Of a DNA stretch of 64,000 nt, positions 45,831 to 58,696 are shown piece by piece. Both the position numbers and the translations under genes were made by a program. Source of the DNA: Elephas maximus indicus (Eukaryota > Chordata > Mammalia > Proboscidea > Elephantidae); assembly GCF_024166365.1 (NCBI RefSeq), contig NC_064820.1, positions 146,836,001 through 146,900,000 of the forward strand. Direction: 5' to 3'. The first letter of the stretch is position 1, and each line of letters opens with the position of its first letter. Under the pieces are notes generated by a model, which did not search any database, was not told the DNA's origin, and saw only the letters and a program-made list of their open reading frames with translations.

Positions 45831-46772
45831 GCCATCCTCAAAGCGTGACTTCATCCTCATGTTCCAAAATAGCTGCTCCAACTCCAGCTATCACATCACT
45901 GAGGATGCATTCCAGCTAGCAAGAAGAAGGAAGAAAGGAATTAGGGCATGCCTTTTTCCTTTAAGGATGCTTTCCAGAAGTCAGACATATCATTTTACTT
46001 ATCTCTCATTGGTCAGAACTTGGCCACATAGCTTCAAGGGAGACTAGAAAATTTAGTATTTATTCTAAGGGCCATATGCTCAACTAGACCAGATCCTGGA
46101 GGGCAGTTGGCAGTCTCTGCCACATCAGCAGTGTTCTTGTGAATGTTACACTGGGCGAGGGGTAGGGGGAAGGAGGCATAGAGAGCATCACTACCTTGGG
46201 TTACTGACCTGGCTAAGTACTTATGACCCATCTTGTCTGGAAAATGATTGTGTGTGTGGGCAGGGGGGAGTGCAGATTAGAGCTTTGCCCTGTAATTAGT
46301 GAATCTCAGTTTAAAGAGAAAGTAGTCCTTAGAGGAGTTCAGGAGACAAATGAGCATAAAAAACAGACCCAGCCCTAGAAGCCTAGCCAAGGGTGGTCCC
46401 AAGAATTAAGATGGTCCGGAAAATGAGAATATCATCCCAGGAGGCAATGTGAGGGCAGCCTCATTCTGCACCCAGACCTGCAGGTTTACATAAATTTCAG
46501 GCAGCCTGATTTACTGATCCCTATGCAGAAGCACAGATGGACATCTCTACCAGCTGTGTTTTTAAAAAAATCATGATTCCTGATCAATGAATCAAAGAGA
46601 CCAAATGCAGAAGTGTTTAAAACTGAGCTGCAAATTTGCCCAGAGACCTCTTAGAGATAGAGCTTGAGCAGTCAGCTGGGTGCTGACTCAAGCTGGGTGG
46701 GGTGGGGGTGGGGATTGGGCAGTGGAGGCCTGGCCAAGCAGAAGATGAGCCGTCAGCTGGCCGGAAGGTTTT
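45831..46772. other. Unique intergenic sequence
   Basis: No gene or repeat is recognised. Confidence 0.5.
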
Positions 46773-47333
46773 TTGTTGTTGTTGTTGTTGTTGTTTTGAG
46801 TGCTTTAAGTGAAAGTTTACAAATCAAGTCGGTCTCTCACACAAAAACTTACATACACGTTGCTACACACTCCCAGTTGCTCTCCCCCCCAGTGAGACAG
46901 CCCGCTCCCTCCCTCCACTCTCTCTTTTGGTATCCATTTCTCCAGCTTCTAACCCCCTCTACCCTCTCATCTCCCCTCCAGACAGGAGATGCCAACATAG
47001 TGTCAAGTGTCCACCTGATCCAAGAAGATTACTGCTCACCAGCATCCCTCTCCAACCCATTGTCCAGTCCAGTTCCTCTCTGAAGAGTTGGCTTTGGGAA
47101 TGGTTCCTGTCCTGGGCCAACAAAATGTCTGGAGGCCATGACCACCGGGGTCCTTCTAGTCTCAGTCAGACCATTAAGTCTGGTCTTCTTATGAGAATTT
47201 GGGGTCTGCATCCCACTGCTCTCCTGCTCCCTCAGGGGTTTCCTGTTGCCTTCCCTGTCAGGGCAGTCATTGGTTGCAGCCGGGCACAATCTAGCTCTTC
47301 TGGTCTCAGGCTGATGTAGTCTCTGGTTTATGT
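46773..47333 (-). mobile_element. L1 3' region (younger tail type), antisense
   Basis: A (TTG)n run at 46775-46796 represents the tail. GTGAAAGTTTACAAATCAAG, GCAGTCATTGGTTGCAGCCG and AATCTAGCTCTTCTGGTCTC match the plus-strand copy at 63140-63705. Flanks CTGGCCGGAAGGTTTT and TTGGCTGGAAGGTTTT form the target duplication. Confidence 0.9.
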
Positions 47334-47348
47334 TGGCTGGAAGGTTTT

Positions 47349-47660
47349 AAGGCTAGAGAAGTCCAAGGGAGAAAAGTCGCCCTAGCAGGAGGAGGGTAAA
47401 GCTCTGGCTTGGTCAAGTGGCCAGTGACAGAAGAAACTGTGATCCTAGAAGAATGCAAAGCCTGGAGCAAGAAGCTTGGGGCTGGGGTGCCCAAGGGGAC
47501 AGCAGGTACTGCCAAGGCTCTTCTGGCAGGGGCTGGCTTTCTCCTTGTGCCACAGCCTGCCTGGACAGTGGTGGATCCTTACCTTGAAGGATCCTTGTAC
47601 TCCTTATGTTGTGCTCCTGCACAAGGGCCAGTTCAGAGCCGTGAGGGGATTACCACAGTG
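47349..47660. other. Short unique segment between insertions
   Basis: Four overlapping open frames on both strands are seen in about 300 bases. None has recognisable features. Confidence 0.5.
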
Positions 47661-47665
47661 CCCAG

Positions 47666-48187
47666 TGTTTTAGTTATCTAGTGCTATTTTAACAGAAATA
47701 CCACAAACGGATGGCTTTAACAAAGAGAAATTTATTCTCTCACAGTCTAGTAAGCTAAAAGTCCAAATTCAGGGTACCAGTTCCAGGGAAGGCTTTTTCT
47801 CTCTGTTGGCTCTGGAGAAAGGTCCTTATCATCAATCATCCCCTGACCTAGGAGTTTCCCAGTGCAGGGCCACCCAGTCCAAAGGACACGCTCACTCTGG
47901 GCTCTTCATTTCTTGGTGGTATGAGGCCCCAATGTCACTCTGCTCACTTCTCTCTTTTATATCTCAAAAGAGATTGATTTAAGACGCAACCTAATCATGT
48001 AGATTGAGTCCTGCCTCATTAACATAACTGCCTATAATCCTGCCTCATTAACGTCATAGAGGTAGGATTTACAACACATAGGAAAATCACATGAGATGAA
48101 AAATGATGGACAATCACACAATACTGGGAATCATGGCCTAGCCAAGTAGACACATATTTTGGGGGGGACACGATTCAATCCATGACA
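47666..48187 (-). mobile_element. MaLR-like solo LTR with perfect duplication
   Basis: Same family as the LTRs at 23863 and 25428, in antisense, from TGTTTTAGTTATCTAGTGC to ATTCAATCCATGACA. The 5-base duplication CCCAG is exact at 47661-47665 and 48188-48192. Confidence 0.9.
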
Positions 48188-48415
48188 CCCAGCCTTCCCA
48201 CTCTGCCTTGGCTTGAGTCCCAAGTTCACCAGAGGCCTCATGGGATCTCTGCCAACTCTTAGTTTGTGAGCTCTTTCAAGAGAGACACCCCCAGGTATGG
48301 CTGAGGTCAGGCTCCAAGCTTGGGCAGAGGGAGAGGTCCCTGGTAGGTATTGGTGAGGAAGGGAAAACAGTCCTAATTGGCCCAGTCAGTCTGGGACTGT
48401 GCTTCACGGTTCCAT

Positions 48416-48700
48416 TGCACCAATGCTTACTGAGCACCTGCAATGGGGCAGGCTCTAGGCTACACCCTCGGGACACAGAGCAGAGGAAGGCTTATATGAC
48501 ATCACCCCAAACACACAAATAAAACAAAACAGCAGAGGGTGCAATATGCAGTGATGGGGGAAGGGCACATGCTAGTGGGGTAGTAAAGGAAAGCTTCACA
48601 GAAGAGATGCTGCCTGCAAAAAGGGTCAGGTGAGGAAGGGAATCCCAGGCAGAGGAAACAGCAGACCCCAGAGTCCTGAGCTGTGAAACTGCCTGGGGTA
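48416..48700 (-). repeat. L2 remnant
   Basis: CTTACTGAGCACCTGCAATG, then GGAAAGCTTCACAGAAGAGA and GGCAGAGGAAACAGCAGACC follow the antisense L2 order. Confidence 0.65.
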
Positions 48701-51700
48701 GAGGTAAGGGAATTTCCTTGCCTGATGTGTTTACTATACTCTGAACTTTCTGGGCCCCTTCGTAGTGGAGTGTGGTTTTGATTTCTTTCCACTAAGCAAC
48801 TCAGAGGAGTCAGAGGAGGGGGGAAGATGTTCCTTTTCTGTAGGGTTTGTTGGGCTTCCTGTCATCTCTGAGTCCTCAGTACTTGGCCATGATAGTGGAG
48901 GTACCAAAAATGATGAAGAGGGTTGTGGGAGCTTCTCCGGGTCTGGGACTTAGAGAACCTGCCCAAGCCCAGGCCCCAGTACTTCTCCATGTGGATCCCT
49001 GAGTGACCCTGGTAGATCTGTGGGCCTGACTGTCCCCAGGAACCTCTGATGGGGCAGAAGGCAAGACTAGGTGGTGGGCTGAGTGGAACACTCTGGCCCT
49101 CCCCCAATGCTGTCAAAGCTAGTCCCCTGATGTCTCTGGGCCTCCCCCAGAAAGCCTGGGAGCCCCCAGCATTGCCAAAACACCCATCCTGCCTCTTGCA
49201 ACTGGCCCTGCAGTGTGAGAACAAGAGCTGGCTCATGCTGGCAAACCCCAGTTACTCTCTTTGTGGTGTGCAAGCTTCCTGTTCCTCCAGGACCCAAGAA
49301 AATGTGAGATGCAAATGAATTCACCAGGGACCCGAAAACAAACAGCTTCTCTGGAGTTGGTCTATGAAGGCAGAAGGAACCAGGGGCCCCAAGATCCAGC
49401 AGGTACCACTTCCTCTCTAGGGCTGGGATACCGTAGGGAACAGCAGGTACTAGGCTAAACCAGAGCCACACAGGGATAGCACCCTGTCTCCTGCTACAGA
49501 TGAACGAAGAACCTTAGGCACAGAGATGTCAGTGCCCAGTGAGGCTATGAGCAGATTTGTAGTGCAGATGGAGGGTAGGTCCTGCTCTTGGCATTTAGGC
49601 TCTGGCCAGCCCAATGTGTTCATCCAGGAACCCCTTACCCCTGGTTGTTGCCCTCCTCACAAATGTGTATAAAGAGCCTCCTGACAGCCCTAGCCCTCTT
49701 CTTACCTCTGCCAGCTCTAATCCCAAGGTCTAACTCAGGTCACATGACTCTGGCTCAGAAACCCCCTTAATTACAAACTACTCAGCCTGGAATTCAAGGC
49801 CCTACCCCCTCTGGTACCAACTCACCTCTCACCAGTCCATCCATATACTCCTCCTCCAGCCAAGTGTGTGCTTAACCATCCTTTTTATACTATAGCCCAC
49901 AAATCTCTCCCATCCTGGGGCCCCTGATCTTGCCTTTACCTGGTCCACGTGCCTCCCTGTCACTGGTGTAGACGCCTTACCCACCTGACCAAGCCCAGGT
50001 CCCATGCTGTCTCACCTAGCAAGTCTTCCTTGCCATCCTCTGCCTTCTGAACCTATGGCTTAAGGGATGGAGCTTGTTACTGGATTTGCATCTTTAATTA
50101 CAGAAGTGACACATGCTTGTAAAAACATTCCCACATTGCAGACGTGTATACAGTAAAATGAGTGTTTGTCATCCCCACTCCCCTTTCCCTGCAACTCACC
50201 CCAGTTAATAGACAGACACATATACTGATACCTATTTTACCCAGCATGTGAGGGGCCCTTCTATAAACACTTGTTGACAAGGTGGTAGCAGGGTAGAGGT
50301 GGGGATGAGCAGAGTTAGTGGAAGGTTTTGGAGAGTGACAACCTGGGTTGGCTTGGGGTGGGGGTGGGGAAACCCTCAAGTTCAGCCATGAGACCCCTTG
50401 GTTCCTTTACAAGTAGGTTCAAAGTACAGAGCCCCAGGGAGGCATTTCTACTTTGTGTGGGAATATTCATTATATTAACTGAAGAACCAGAAACTCAAGA
50501 TCAAGACACAACCAGGCCTCTGGAGAATCATCTTGGCCTACACAACCCCCCACTACAAGCCCAGGCTGAGCTGAAATTGAAGTCTGCAGCCTCAGTGGCC
50601 TGGTCACTTGATCAGCTAGAGAGAGACGAGACTGGAAATCAGGGCATTCCTTCTCCAACTTGGGGCCTTCCTTAACCCCTATGAGCTCCTACATTCTGAC
50701 TGGTCAGCCTAGAGCCCCTCTACCACCAAACAACAGAGAACCTGTGTGCCCTGCTGGCAAAGCAGTGATTCTCCTTATAGTGTGTCCCAGAAGACGACTC
50801 CACTCAGGGAATAAATGGACCCCCTGTCCTTAGAATGGATCTGGGCGAAAGACTAGGGCTGCACTGGCATCTCCTTCTCCAGGGACTCCAGCCCATACTT
50901 CTGGAGATTTTGGAGGGCAGAGAACAGATATCTTCCCCAAATAACCTGGGAGATGAGGGACCACATCTCTCCCCCAACCCCAATTCTAATAAATATTTCA
51001 TTGGGGAGAAGGTACTGTGGTGCACCAAGTTGGGAACACCTAAACCCAACTTAGGGACCTCAGAGAAGGCTCTCTCAAGGTGTTGGCATCTAAACCACAC
51101 CTGCAAGATGAGCAGGAGGTGGCCAGGGGAAGTTGGAAATAGCATTCCTTGCGGAGGGAACACCAAGAGCCTAAAGGTGAAAGGAAGCATGACTTTGGAG
51201 AAACTGAAAATTTATTGTGGCTGAGCCTAGTGTGCGAGGTGGGAGTGGCTGGAGAGGTTGACTGGTCTGCATACCCTTCTCTGCCAGGCTAAAAAGTTTT
51301 GTCCCAATGGCCAAGGGGAGACAAGGAAGGATTTTAAGCAGAGGCTTAAAGACAGATGACTCTGGCTGCTGTATACACCATGAGCTGGAGGTGATAATTT
51401 TGGAGGAAGTCAATACCTTTGGGTGAGCAGTAATGTGGCCTGGACTAGGGCAGAGGCAGTGGAATATAGAGAAGAGGTAGGATTCACACAGCACAGGAGG
51501 TAGGGTAAGGGAAAGGAAGGGGACCCTGGCCCAGTGTTGTAGATGTGGATTCCAGATCCAGAGTTGCACTTGGCCACCAATTGTTAACTGGCTTGGATTC
51601 AGGGTGTGAGGGTCTGGGGCACCCCACCCCCTTTCATGGCTAAAACAATGAAGCCCTGTGGCAAGTGATAAGCCCTGACCTGGCCATCCCACCTGCTGAC

Positions 51701-52032
51701 ATCAGTGAAGACCTGACTGGGGCATATCATGGAGCACCAAATAATGACATTTGGGCATGCCACGTACTCACAGAGGCAGCTGGACGCACTAATCCTGAAA
51801 CGGATGCCCCAGGTGTACAGAAGACCACCTCCTGCCAACCTAGCGCTCACCTGACTTGCAAGCCCGATGTCCCTAGTCAATCAGCAAAAAGCTTTGCTTT
51901 TGAATACAGAATAGAGACAGTTGGTGACTAACTCCATTTCTCCCTCTCAACCTCATCCTTAGAACCAGAGCTTCTAACTGGTTCATTCTGGTTCAAACCC
52001 CTGCTGAGAATTTGCATTTCTAACAAGTTCCT
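48701..52032. other. GC-richer unique intergenic sequence
   Basis: A faint L2-like piece lies at 49640-50060, and antisense L2-like text at about 51060-51480 (AAGGATTTTAAGCAGAGGCT, GACTCTGGCTGCTG). The 173-codon minus-strand frame at 51171-51692 overlaps that remnant and has no domain, so it is not called a gene. Confidence 0.5.
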
Positions 52033-52115
52033 AGTAGGGCAGTGGTTCTCAAATTTTATTATACATAAGAATCACCTGGGGATCTTGTTAAAATGTAGAT
52101 TCTGATTCAGTATAT
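52033..52115 (+). repeat. MER5A fragment
   Basis: GCAGTGGTTCTCAAATTTTA, AGAATCACCTGGGGATCTTG and TTCTGATTCAGTATATCTGG. Confidence 0.85.
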
Positions 52116-52559
52116 CTGGGATGGAAGTGCAGATTCTCACCAGGCGTTCAAACTGGAACAAATTGGTTCAAAGCCCTGCTCAGAACCTAGATTTTGTGCT
52201 GGAACCATTTCACTATTTGATGCTCAATCTTTGGTCCTTTAGTCTTTATACTTTATTTAACACAACCCAGAGGCTCCCACAAGCCACAGGGACCTCAAGG
52301 AGCTTCAACAAAGTTGGACACAATCAGGTATTCTTTGCACAATTCTGATATTCTGCCTTCTGGTTTGGTCTTGGGCTTTTCTGGGCACTTGGGGGTACAG
52401 TGGATGCACCCAACCAGTAGGAACTGGGGGTGCTGTCTGAGGCAGTGGCAGCTGACCCTGGGCTGTGGAATATGGAGGAAAGAATATAACCTAGGAACCC
52501 CAAAGCCTCAGTTCTGGCCTCAGCTTCCCAGGTAACCTTCGATGGACCCCTTCCCTCTC
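52116..52559. other. Unique sequence
   Basis: Nothing is recognised. Confidence 0.5.
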
Positions 52560-52955
52560 AGGGCGTGTCCCCCTCCCCCAACCCAGGCCTTTGCACATGC
52601 TATTCCCTTTGCCTGAAATATTCTTCCCCCTCCTCTGTCTGTTTAGCTCCTGTTCATCCTTAGGTCTCTGCTTTCTCAGGAAAAATCTCACTGACTTTCT
52701 GGTCCAGATCAGATGCCTTAAATATTCCTATAGACCCGTATTCCCTTATTTCTTCCCCTTCATTCGTGTGTTTGTTTGGGACTGGGAGAGGCCCACAATA
52801 GCTGCTCAGTCTCCTTGTCTGTAAAATAGGGATAATGATATCCACCTCTCAAGGTCGTTGCAAGCATCATATACGATAATAAATATAAAGCACTTAAGTA
52901 CAGTGAACGGTACATAGTAAGTGCTCAATAAATAACTACTGTCATGATTATTCTT
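52560..52955 (+). repeat. L2 fragment followed by MIR
   Basis: L2: AGGCCTTTGCACATGCTATT, TTAGGTCTCTGCTTTCTCAG. MIR from about 52796: TGTCTGTAAAATAGGGATAA and ACATAGTAAGTGCTCAATAA. Confidence 0.8.
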
Positions 52956-53094
52956 CATACTAGTCTGAAATGTCCTCCTCCTGCCCCATCTACCAGTTGC
53001 TCCTCATCTTGGAGCCCCAGCTCCACTCCTATCTGTACCGCAGAGCCTTCTTGTCCACTTCAGGCCCCAGTGGACCTCTTATGGGGCACCTTTG

Positions 53095-53200
53095 CAATTT
53101 AAGAAAAATCTGACCTCATAAAGTTGTAGTAAAGATTAAATGACTTAATCCTCTAATGCTTGGAACAGTGACTTACACATAAAATATGCTCAGTAAGAGT
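53095..53200 (+). repeat. MIR fragment
   Basis: CTCATAAAGTTGTAGTAAAG, ATTAAATGACTTAATCC and TATGCTCAGTAAGAGTTAG. Confidence 0.6.
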
Positions 53201-53305
53201 TAGAAATGGTGGTGATGTTGGTGAAAATGACTGATGATGGACTGTGTCCATTTCACATGTCTGTTTTTTGTACAGTGTCTTTATTGTGACTGCCACCCTA
53301 GTACC

Positions 53306-53480
53306 CATTAAAACAAACCCATTGCCATCAAGTTGATTCTGACTCATAGCAACCCCCCAGGGTTTCCAAGGGTGTAAATCTCTACGGAAGCAGACTGCCA
53401 CATCCTTCTCCCATGGAGCCACTGGTGGTTTTGAACCGCCGATCTTTAGGTTAACAATCGCTTTAACCATTGCACCTCCA
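53306..53480 (-). repeat. AfroSINE
   Basis: Antisense copy with CAAACCCATTGCCATCAAGT and CGGAAGCAGACTGCCACATC. Flanked by CACCCTAGT and CAGCCTAGT. Confidence 0.9.
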
Positions 53481-53599
53481 GCCTAGTGGAGGAGACTTAA
53501 GTATAAAGGCATAAGACAGGAAGGGATGACAGATGCTGGGGCGAGATGGATTCAGGTTCAGCAGGGATTTTGAGTGCCCTGGAGGGGACTGTGGATTCA

Positions 53600-54090
53600 G
53601 AAAGTCTTCCTAGTCTTAAAAAGATAAGTAGGTGACAGTCAAGAGGCCAGGGAGATGGGAGAGTTATAGTGAAGACCTAGGTGCACACAGAGTGAGGTCC
53701 TCGTGGCTGAGTGCAGCCACCAAGGTAGCAGGAGATGGGGCTGGAGCCCTGATTGGGCAGGGCCTCTACCCAAAGAGTATCGGAGCCACCCTGGAGGGTC
53801 TGAGCAGGGGAGAGAGCCATTTGACTTGCATTTTGAGAAGCTTACTGTGGCTGTTGGGTGGAGAATGGACAGCAGGGGGCATGGGTAGGAGCAGACAGTG
53901 AGGAGCCTGCAGCAGGCATCCAGAGAATTGGTAGTGACTTGGCCTGGGTGGTGGGTGGTGGTGGAGGTGGAAGGCTACAGACAGATTCCGGATGTGTTTT
54001 GGAGGAAGATATACCAAGCCCTGCTGCCAGATTGGCCGTGGGTCTTGCTGCTCAGAGTGTTTGGGTGTGGGGTGGATGAACAGTAATGCC
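53600..54090 (-). repeat. L2 remnant
   Basis: GCAGGGGAGAGAGCCATTTG, GAGAAGCTTACTGTGGCTGT and TTGGTAGTGACTTGGCCTGG are in antisense L2 order. Confidence 0.65.
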
Positions 54091-56690
54091 ATTTCCTAAG
54101 ACCTGATCAGTGGAAGAACAGGTTAAAGGGACAAGGCTGGCACCTGGTTGTTGAGGGTTGTTGAGAGCAATAATGTTCAGCTCACCAACTCCCTCATTAT
54201 ATTCAGAAAGTTCTTTGAATCTAACCCCATTCTTCCAGGCTGCCCTTTAAGCTCAGTCCCTCCCAGTCTGCCCTTGTTGCTCTGTGCTGAGGGGCAGTGG
54301 GACTAAGGGATGGGCAGGCGGCCGAGGTGCCAGGCATGCCTTTTGTATGACCACTGTCAGGCATGCCAACCTCTGGTGCCTGTCAGACTCAGACCCAGTG
54401 ATCCTGTGCCAGGGTACGTGGGCTGGAGGACCCAGTACAGGAGCCTCCTGCCCCAAGTGCTTCAAGTCCACACACCTCCCCCAATGCTACCTCCAGAGCC
54501 ATCTCTCAGATCAGAAGCATCCCCCAGGGCCCCCAAGTGGGCTCTTCCTTGCGATTCCTTGAGAGGTGGGGAGCAAAACCTCTGATCTTGATGCTAGACA
54601 CAAACCCTGAGAAATTACTCACCAGAGGGCAAAGCTTTTGGCCCTATGGTCTGTTCAGAATGGCTGATTGGCAGGGGCCGTGGCATTGGGGGGCTTCCAG
54701 GGTGAGGCCAGGGCCCTGCCTAGGCAAGGCTCCTTCCAGGGTTGGGCTGCCCTACCTCTCATCTTACCAGACTGCAGATGGGATTGGGACCCCATGGGCT
54801 GAGCCTCCCTGGAACCTTCCCTATTTGGGACCCTCAAAGCCACCAGACCTACCCTGACAGACTTGCATGCATTTGGGGTCCCATCAGCAGCTTTCTGATC
54901 CCTAAATTCCATCTCGCCCTTGTAGAAAGTGTCAGTCGGTGCTGCAGTAGCCCCATCTTGGAACCCTGCTTCCCGACACCCCTCAGGAAAGAGTCCCATC
55001 CTTGGCCTCTCCCCCAAGCTCCCCATCCCCAGGAGCTGAGATCGGATGGCCAGCCTGCTCAAGTTTCCTTCTCCTTTCACTTTAAAAAGATACAAGCCCC
55101 TGTCCCCCACCAGCTACAAAGATGTCCTGGGCCTGGCTCACTGCCATATCTGGCTCACATGCCTGCCAGAGGGTAAAGGAAAGAGCACTGGAAAGGGAGT
55201 CAGGCGACTTGAGCTCTGGCTGGCTGGGACGGAGCCTCTGGCAGAGAGGGAGGCCTGGGGAGTTGTCCCAGAAGAGGTGGCATTTTGGGAAATCATGAAG
55301 TCTAGAGGGACAGGATAGACTCACAGTGTGGCAGCTTCCCCTCCCTCCTGAGCAAGAGTTTGTCTGGTGTATCCTTGAGAGGCAGGCCTCTGGAGAAATG
55401 GCTTCTTGGACAGGTTGCTCTCTCCCTATGATGCCTCCTATCCTGTGCTTCTGTAACTTGAGGTGGGAAGACACTTTCCTTATAGGAGCAAGGTCACCAG
55501 GATCCTCAGCTCCAGGACTGGTTCTGTCCCTACAGTTGAACAGAAACACCTGTCCCTGACCTCTGCCCCCATTCCCCCCCAAAACACTCCCCCTGGCTGG
55601 CTCATCAATATGCCCCAGACTGCTGGCTGGGGTGGGAGGGGGCTCACAGAGTGTCCAGTGCCCACTTCAGGTAGTTACTGGGCCTGGTGGTATGCAGAAG
55701 GGGGGCTGCTGAGGCTGCTGAAGCAGGCCAAGGCCAGGTTGTGGGGGTAGGCCTACCAAAGGCCAGTGAGGCTGTAAAGAGAGGAGCTGATGGTGACTGG
55801 ATTAGGCCATCTGGGGGGAATTTGGCAGCAGTGGGTTCCCCAAGAAGCCTCCTCCATTCCAGCCACCAGGAGTTCTACAAGGTGTCTCCAAGGGGCTCCC
55901 CCAAATCACACAATTGCCTCCATCTCCATTCTTCATCTGCCATTGCCAAGTGCAACAGATTACTTTCCATCCTTCTGCCCCAGTATCCTGGGCAAAGAGT
56001 GGGGACAGAAGTCCCCTCCCTGGCTTGCCATCTTGCTCTGGGTGGTAAACAAAGCAACCCACACACCAGGCTTCTCCTGTTTATGGGATCATGTCTTGTG
56101 ACTCCGCCACCCACCCACATGCACCCCACCTCAAGTCCAGATAAGGACTCTGGACAGGGTGAGCCCTTGGCCCCCAGGAACTACTAAAGGCTTTCCTGGG
56201 GTCAGGCCATTTGTATTCTGTCCTGATACTCATTTGTGATAGGAAACCCAAGTTCCCAGGTGGGCTGAGGGGCCAGGAAGTCAGGGAGGGATGAGGAAGG
56301 GGACAGTATAGAGAAAAGGAATGAGGGGAAGGAGGCAGACCCTTTGCCTGTTGCCACTTGTTCCCTACCCGTCTGTAACCAGGCCATTCTCCCACTTGGC
56401 TCCACATCAGGGCTAACTGGGAAAAAAGAGGCTGAAACCTCCAGCGGCTTTGGATATTTGGGCAAATGGGGTAAGGATAGGAGGATTGCTAGAATGCACC
56501 TTCAGAGAACAGCTGTGACCTTCAGGAAGAAGCCTCCATAGGCTTGTCAATCTGCTCCAAAACTGGACGGTGGTAGCATCCTTGGACCTGAGGGACCTCT
56601 ACTCTCCCATAGTAGCCTGGTCTCTCCTGGATCCAGCAGGGTCAGGCTAACAAAGGGCCTGGTACAGCCTCCCGTGCTTCTATTAGAGGA
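54091..56690. other. GC-rich unique intergenic sequence
   Basis: Many overlapping open frames exist on both strands (up to 166 codons at 55082-55582 minus and 55687-56187 plus). They lack domains, splice support or repeat origin and shadow each other, as expected from high GC. No gene is called. Confidence 0.5.
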
Positions 56691-56694
56691 GCCC

Positions 56695-56815
56695 CAAGGT
56701 AGTCGAACACCTGGATCTGAGTGTTACCTTGGCCACTTGCGAAATTTTCATGAGCACCTGCCCCTCTCTGAGCCTTGATTTCTGCATTTTTAAAATGGGT
56801 GTCATCATCCAAGAC
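56695..56815 (+). repeat. MIR
   Basis: ACCTTGGCCACTTGCGAAAT, CTCTCTGAGCCTTGATTTCT and TAAAATGGGTGTCATC. Confidence 0.75.
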
Positions 56816-56817
56816 TA

Positions 56818-57018
56818 AAACTCAAACCAAACCCATTGCCATGGAGTTGATTCTGACTTATAGTGACCCTATAGGAGAGTGTAGAACTGCCCCATAGGGT
56901 TTCCAAGGCTGTAATCTTTACAAAAACAGATTACCACAGCTTTCTGTCATGAAGTGGCTGGTGGGTTCAAACTGCTGACCTTTGGGTTAGCAGCCAAGCA
57001 CTGAGCCACCAGGGCTCC
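56818..57018 (-). repeat. AfroSINE
   Basis: Long-type antisense copy. Flanks CATCCAAGACTAAA and CTTCCAAGGGCTAAA suggest a duplication with changes. Confidence 0.9.
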
Positions 57019-58690
57019 TCTTCCAAGGGCTAAAGAAATCTATTTTATACCTAAATATCTCCATTCTCAGCCATCGTTCATTAAAAATCTCAATCTCCTT
57101 AGCAAGTCTTGATTAAGCATTGCCCTAGTCAGATTCTCTTGAAAGGTGACAGGGGTCTCAGTGAGCTTCACATCTTCCAAGGAGGAATGCATTTATCTGA
57201 TGCCGTAGGTGCCATCCAGCCCCTTTCCCTAGAGCTGGCCATGGTCCCATAATTCAAGACCTCCAGGTAGCACCTTTGCCTGCTTCGTACTATGCTGTGC
57301 CCAGACTATTCCACTCCATTGGATGGGAGCCTGGGCAAAGATGGCAACACAAAATTACTTTGATAATGGGAGCCTGAGCTATATCATTAGCCCAAGCAGA
57401 AATGCTGACACCCCCTGTCTATTTTATCCCACATCTGTTTGCTGAGCAGTTACTTTGTGCCAGACATCTTGACAGGCTGGGGAGCAAGGAGTGGGCAGAG
57501 AGGAAGATTAGCCATGCCCCTGCCCCAGTGGGGCCCCACAGGCCAGCCATATCCTCACAGACATAGTATTGAGATTCCGCTCCAGTAAAATCCTCAAGGA
57601 GGGGACTTGCCCTGGGGAGTCTGGCAAGGAGGGCAGAAAGGGTTCAGCCAGGTCTCCAGGCCCCCTCATAACCTTAATGAGATGGCAATGCCAGCAGATG
57701 ACAACAGGTTGATCAGAGAGCACAGTCTTCTCACGTTTGAGAGAAGATAGGACATTGGGTTTGCTGTTGGGCTCAAAAGCAGGGAGCTGGTAATAAATCA
57801 AGAACTGAAAAGCAATGTCAGTGCTTCAAACTAAACTTCCAAGCCCGGGAAACAACTGCACATTAAAACCCATTGGAAGAAAAAAAAATCTATTAAAACT
57901 TCAGGAGAAATGCTTTGCTATAAATTAGATTTTTCTGCCAACCAGCATAATTCAATAATTTCTCCTTGACATTCTCAAGATTGCTCTTTGGGGGGAATTA
58001 TAATGCTTTGAAGTTGGGAGCAATTTGTTTGCAAGGAAAGATCAAGAGTCGACTGGGAGTGCAGGTGAGAGGACAAGAAGGGGGCTCTTCTAGCTAAAGG
58101 AGGAGCCCACCTTTGGGGTTCAATGCCACTGAACTGAGGTTTTCCACTATGGCCAGGAAGATTGCAAGGCAGGGATGCCCCAGGCTAGACCATGACTCTG
58201 ACTGAACAATATGGGGGCTTCGGGAGACCTTGAGGGTCCTCCAACACCATCTTATAGTTAGGACACCCTTAGCCTTACAGTTTTCCTGAATAACTAGCTT
58301 GAATCTTCCTCAACCTTTATGGAACGGGATCTGCTCTCAGGTAACAGGATGCCTGAGCTCACTTCTTGGTCCCCCAGGGCTGCCTGCTCTCCAGTCTTCC
58401 TTTGCTACACAAGATCCAGCACCAGCCAAGACCCTTGCCCCAACATCTTATCTATCTCCTGCAGTTTTGGGCTTTGATCCCAGCCTGTCAACCCTGGTCT
58501 CTATGCACAAGGTCTAATGCACCCATGCCAGCCTGTCTCTAGCTGGCCAAAGCTGCTGTGGCTGGGCAGGGTAGCTGGCAGAGGAAGAGGGAGGGTGCCA
58601 GGCAAGGACAGGGATCTTGGCAGCTGGGCACAATCTGCCTGACCATTGGATACCAGCCTTCAAGACCACTGTAGGGTAGAAGGAGGAGAG
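57019..58690. other. Unique sequence with a possible conserved AT-rich block
   Basis: An L2-like trace is visible at 57410-57500. Bases 57835-58060 are AT-rich, repeat-free and unlike their GC-rich surroundings. No gene is recognised. Confidence 0.45.
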
Positions 58691-58696
58691 AGGGAG

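Noticed and set aside
51171..51692. 173-codon minus-strand open frame
   Set aside because: Overlaps L2-like sequence and other frames, and no protein family is recognised.
55082..56187. Overlapping 144-166 codon frames on both strands
   Set aside because: They shadow each other in GC-rich unique DNA with no motif or splice evidence.
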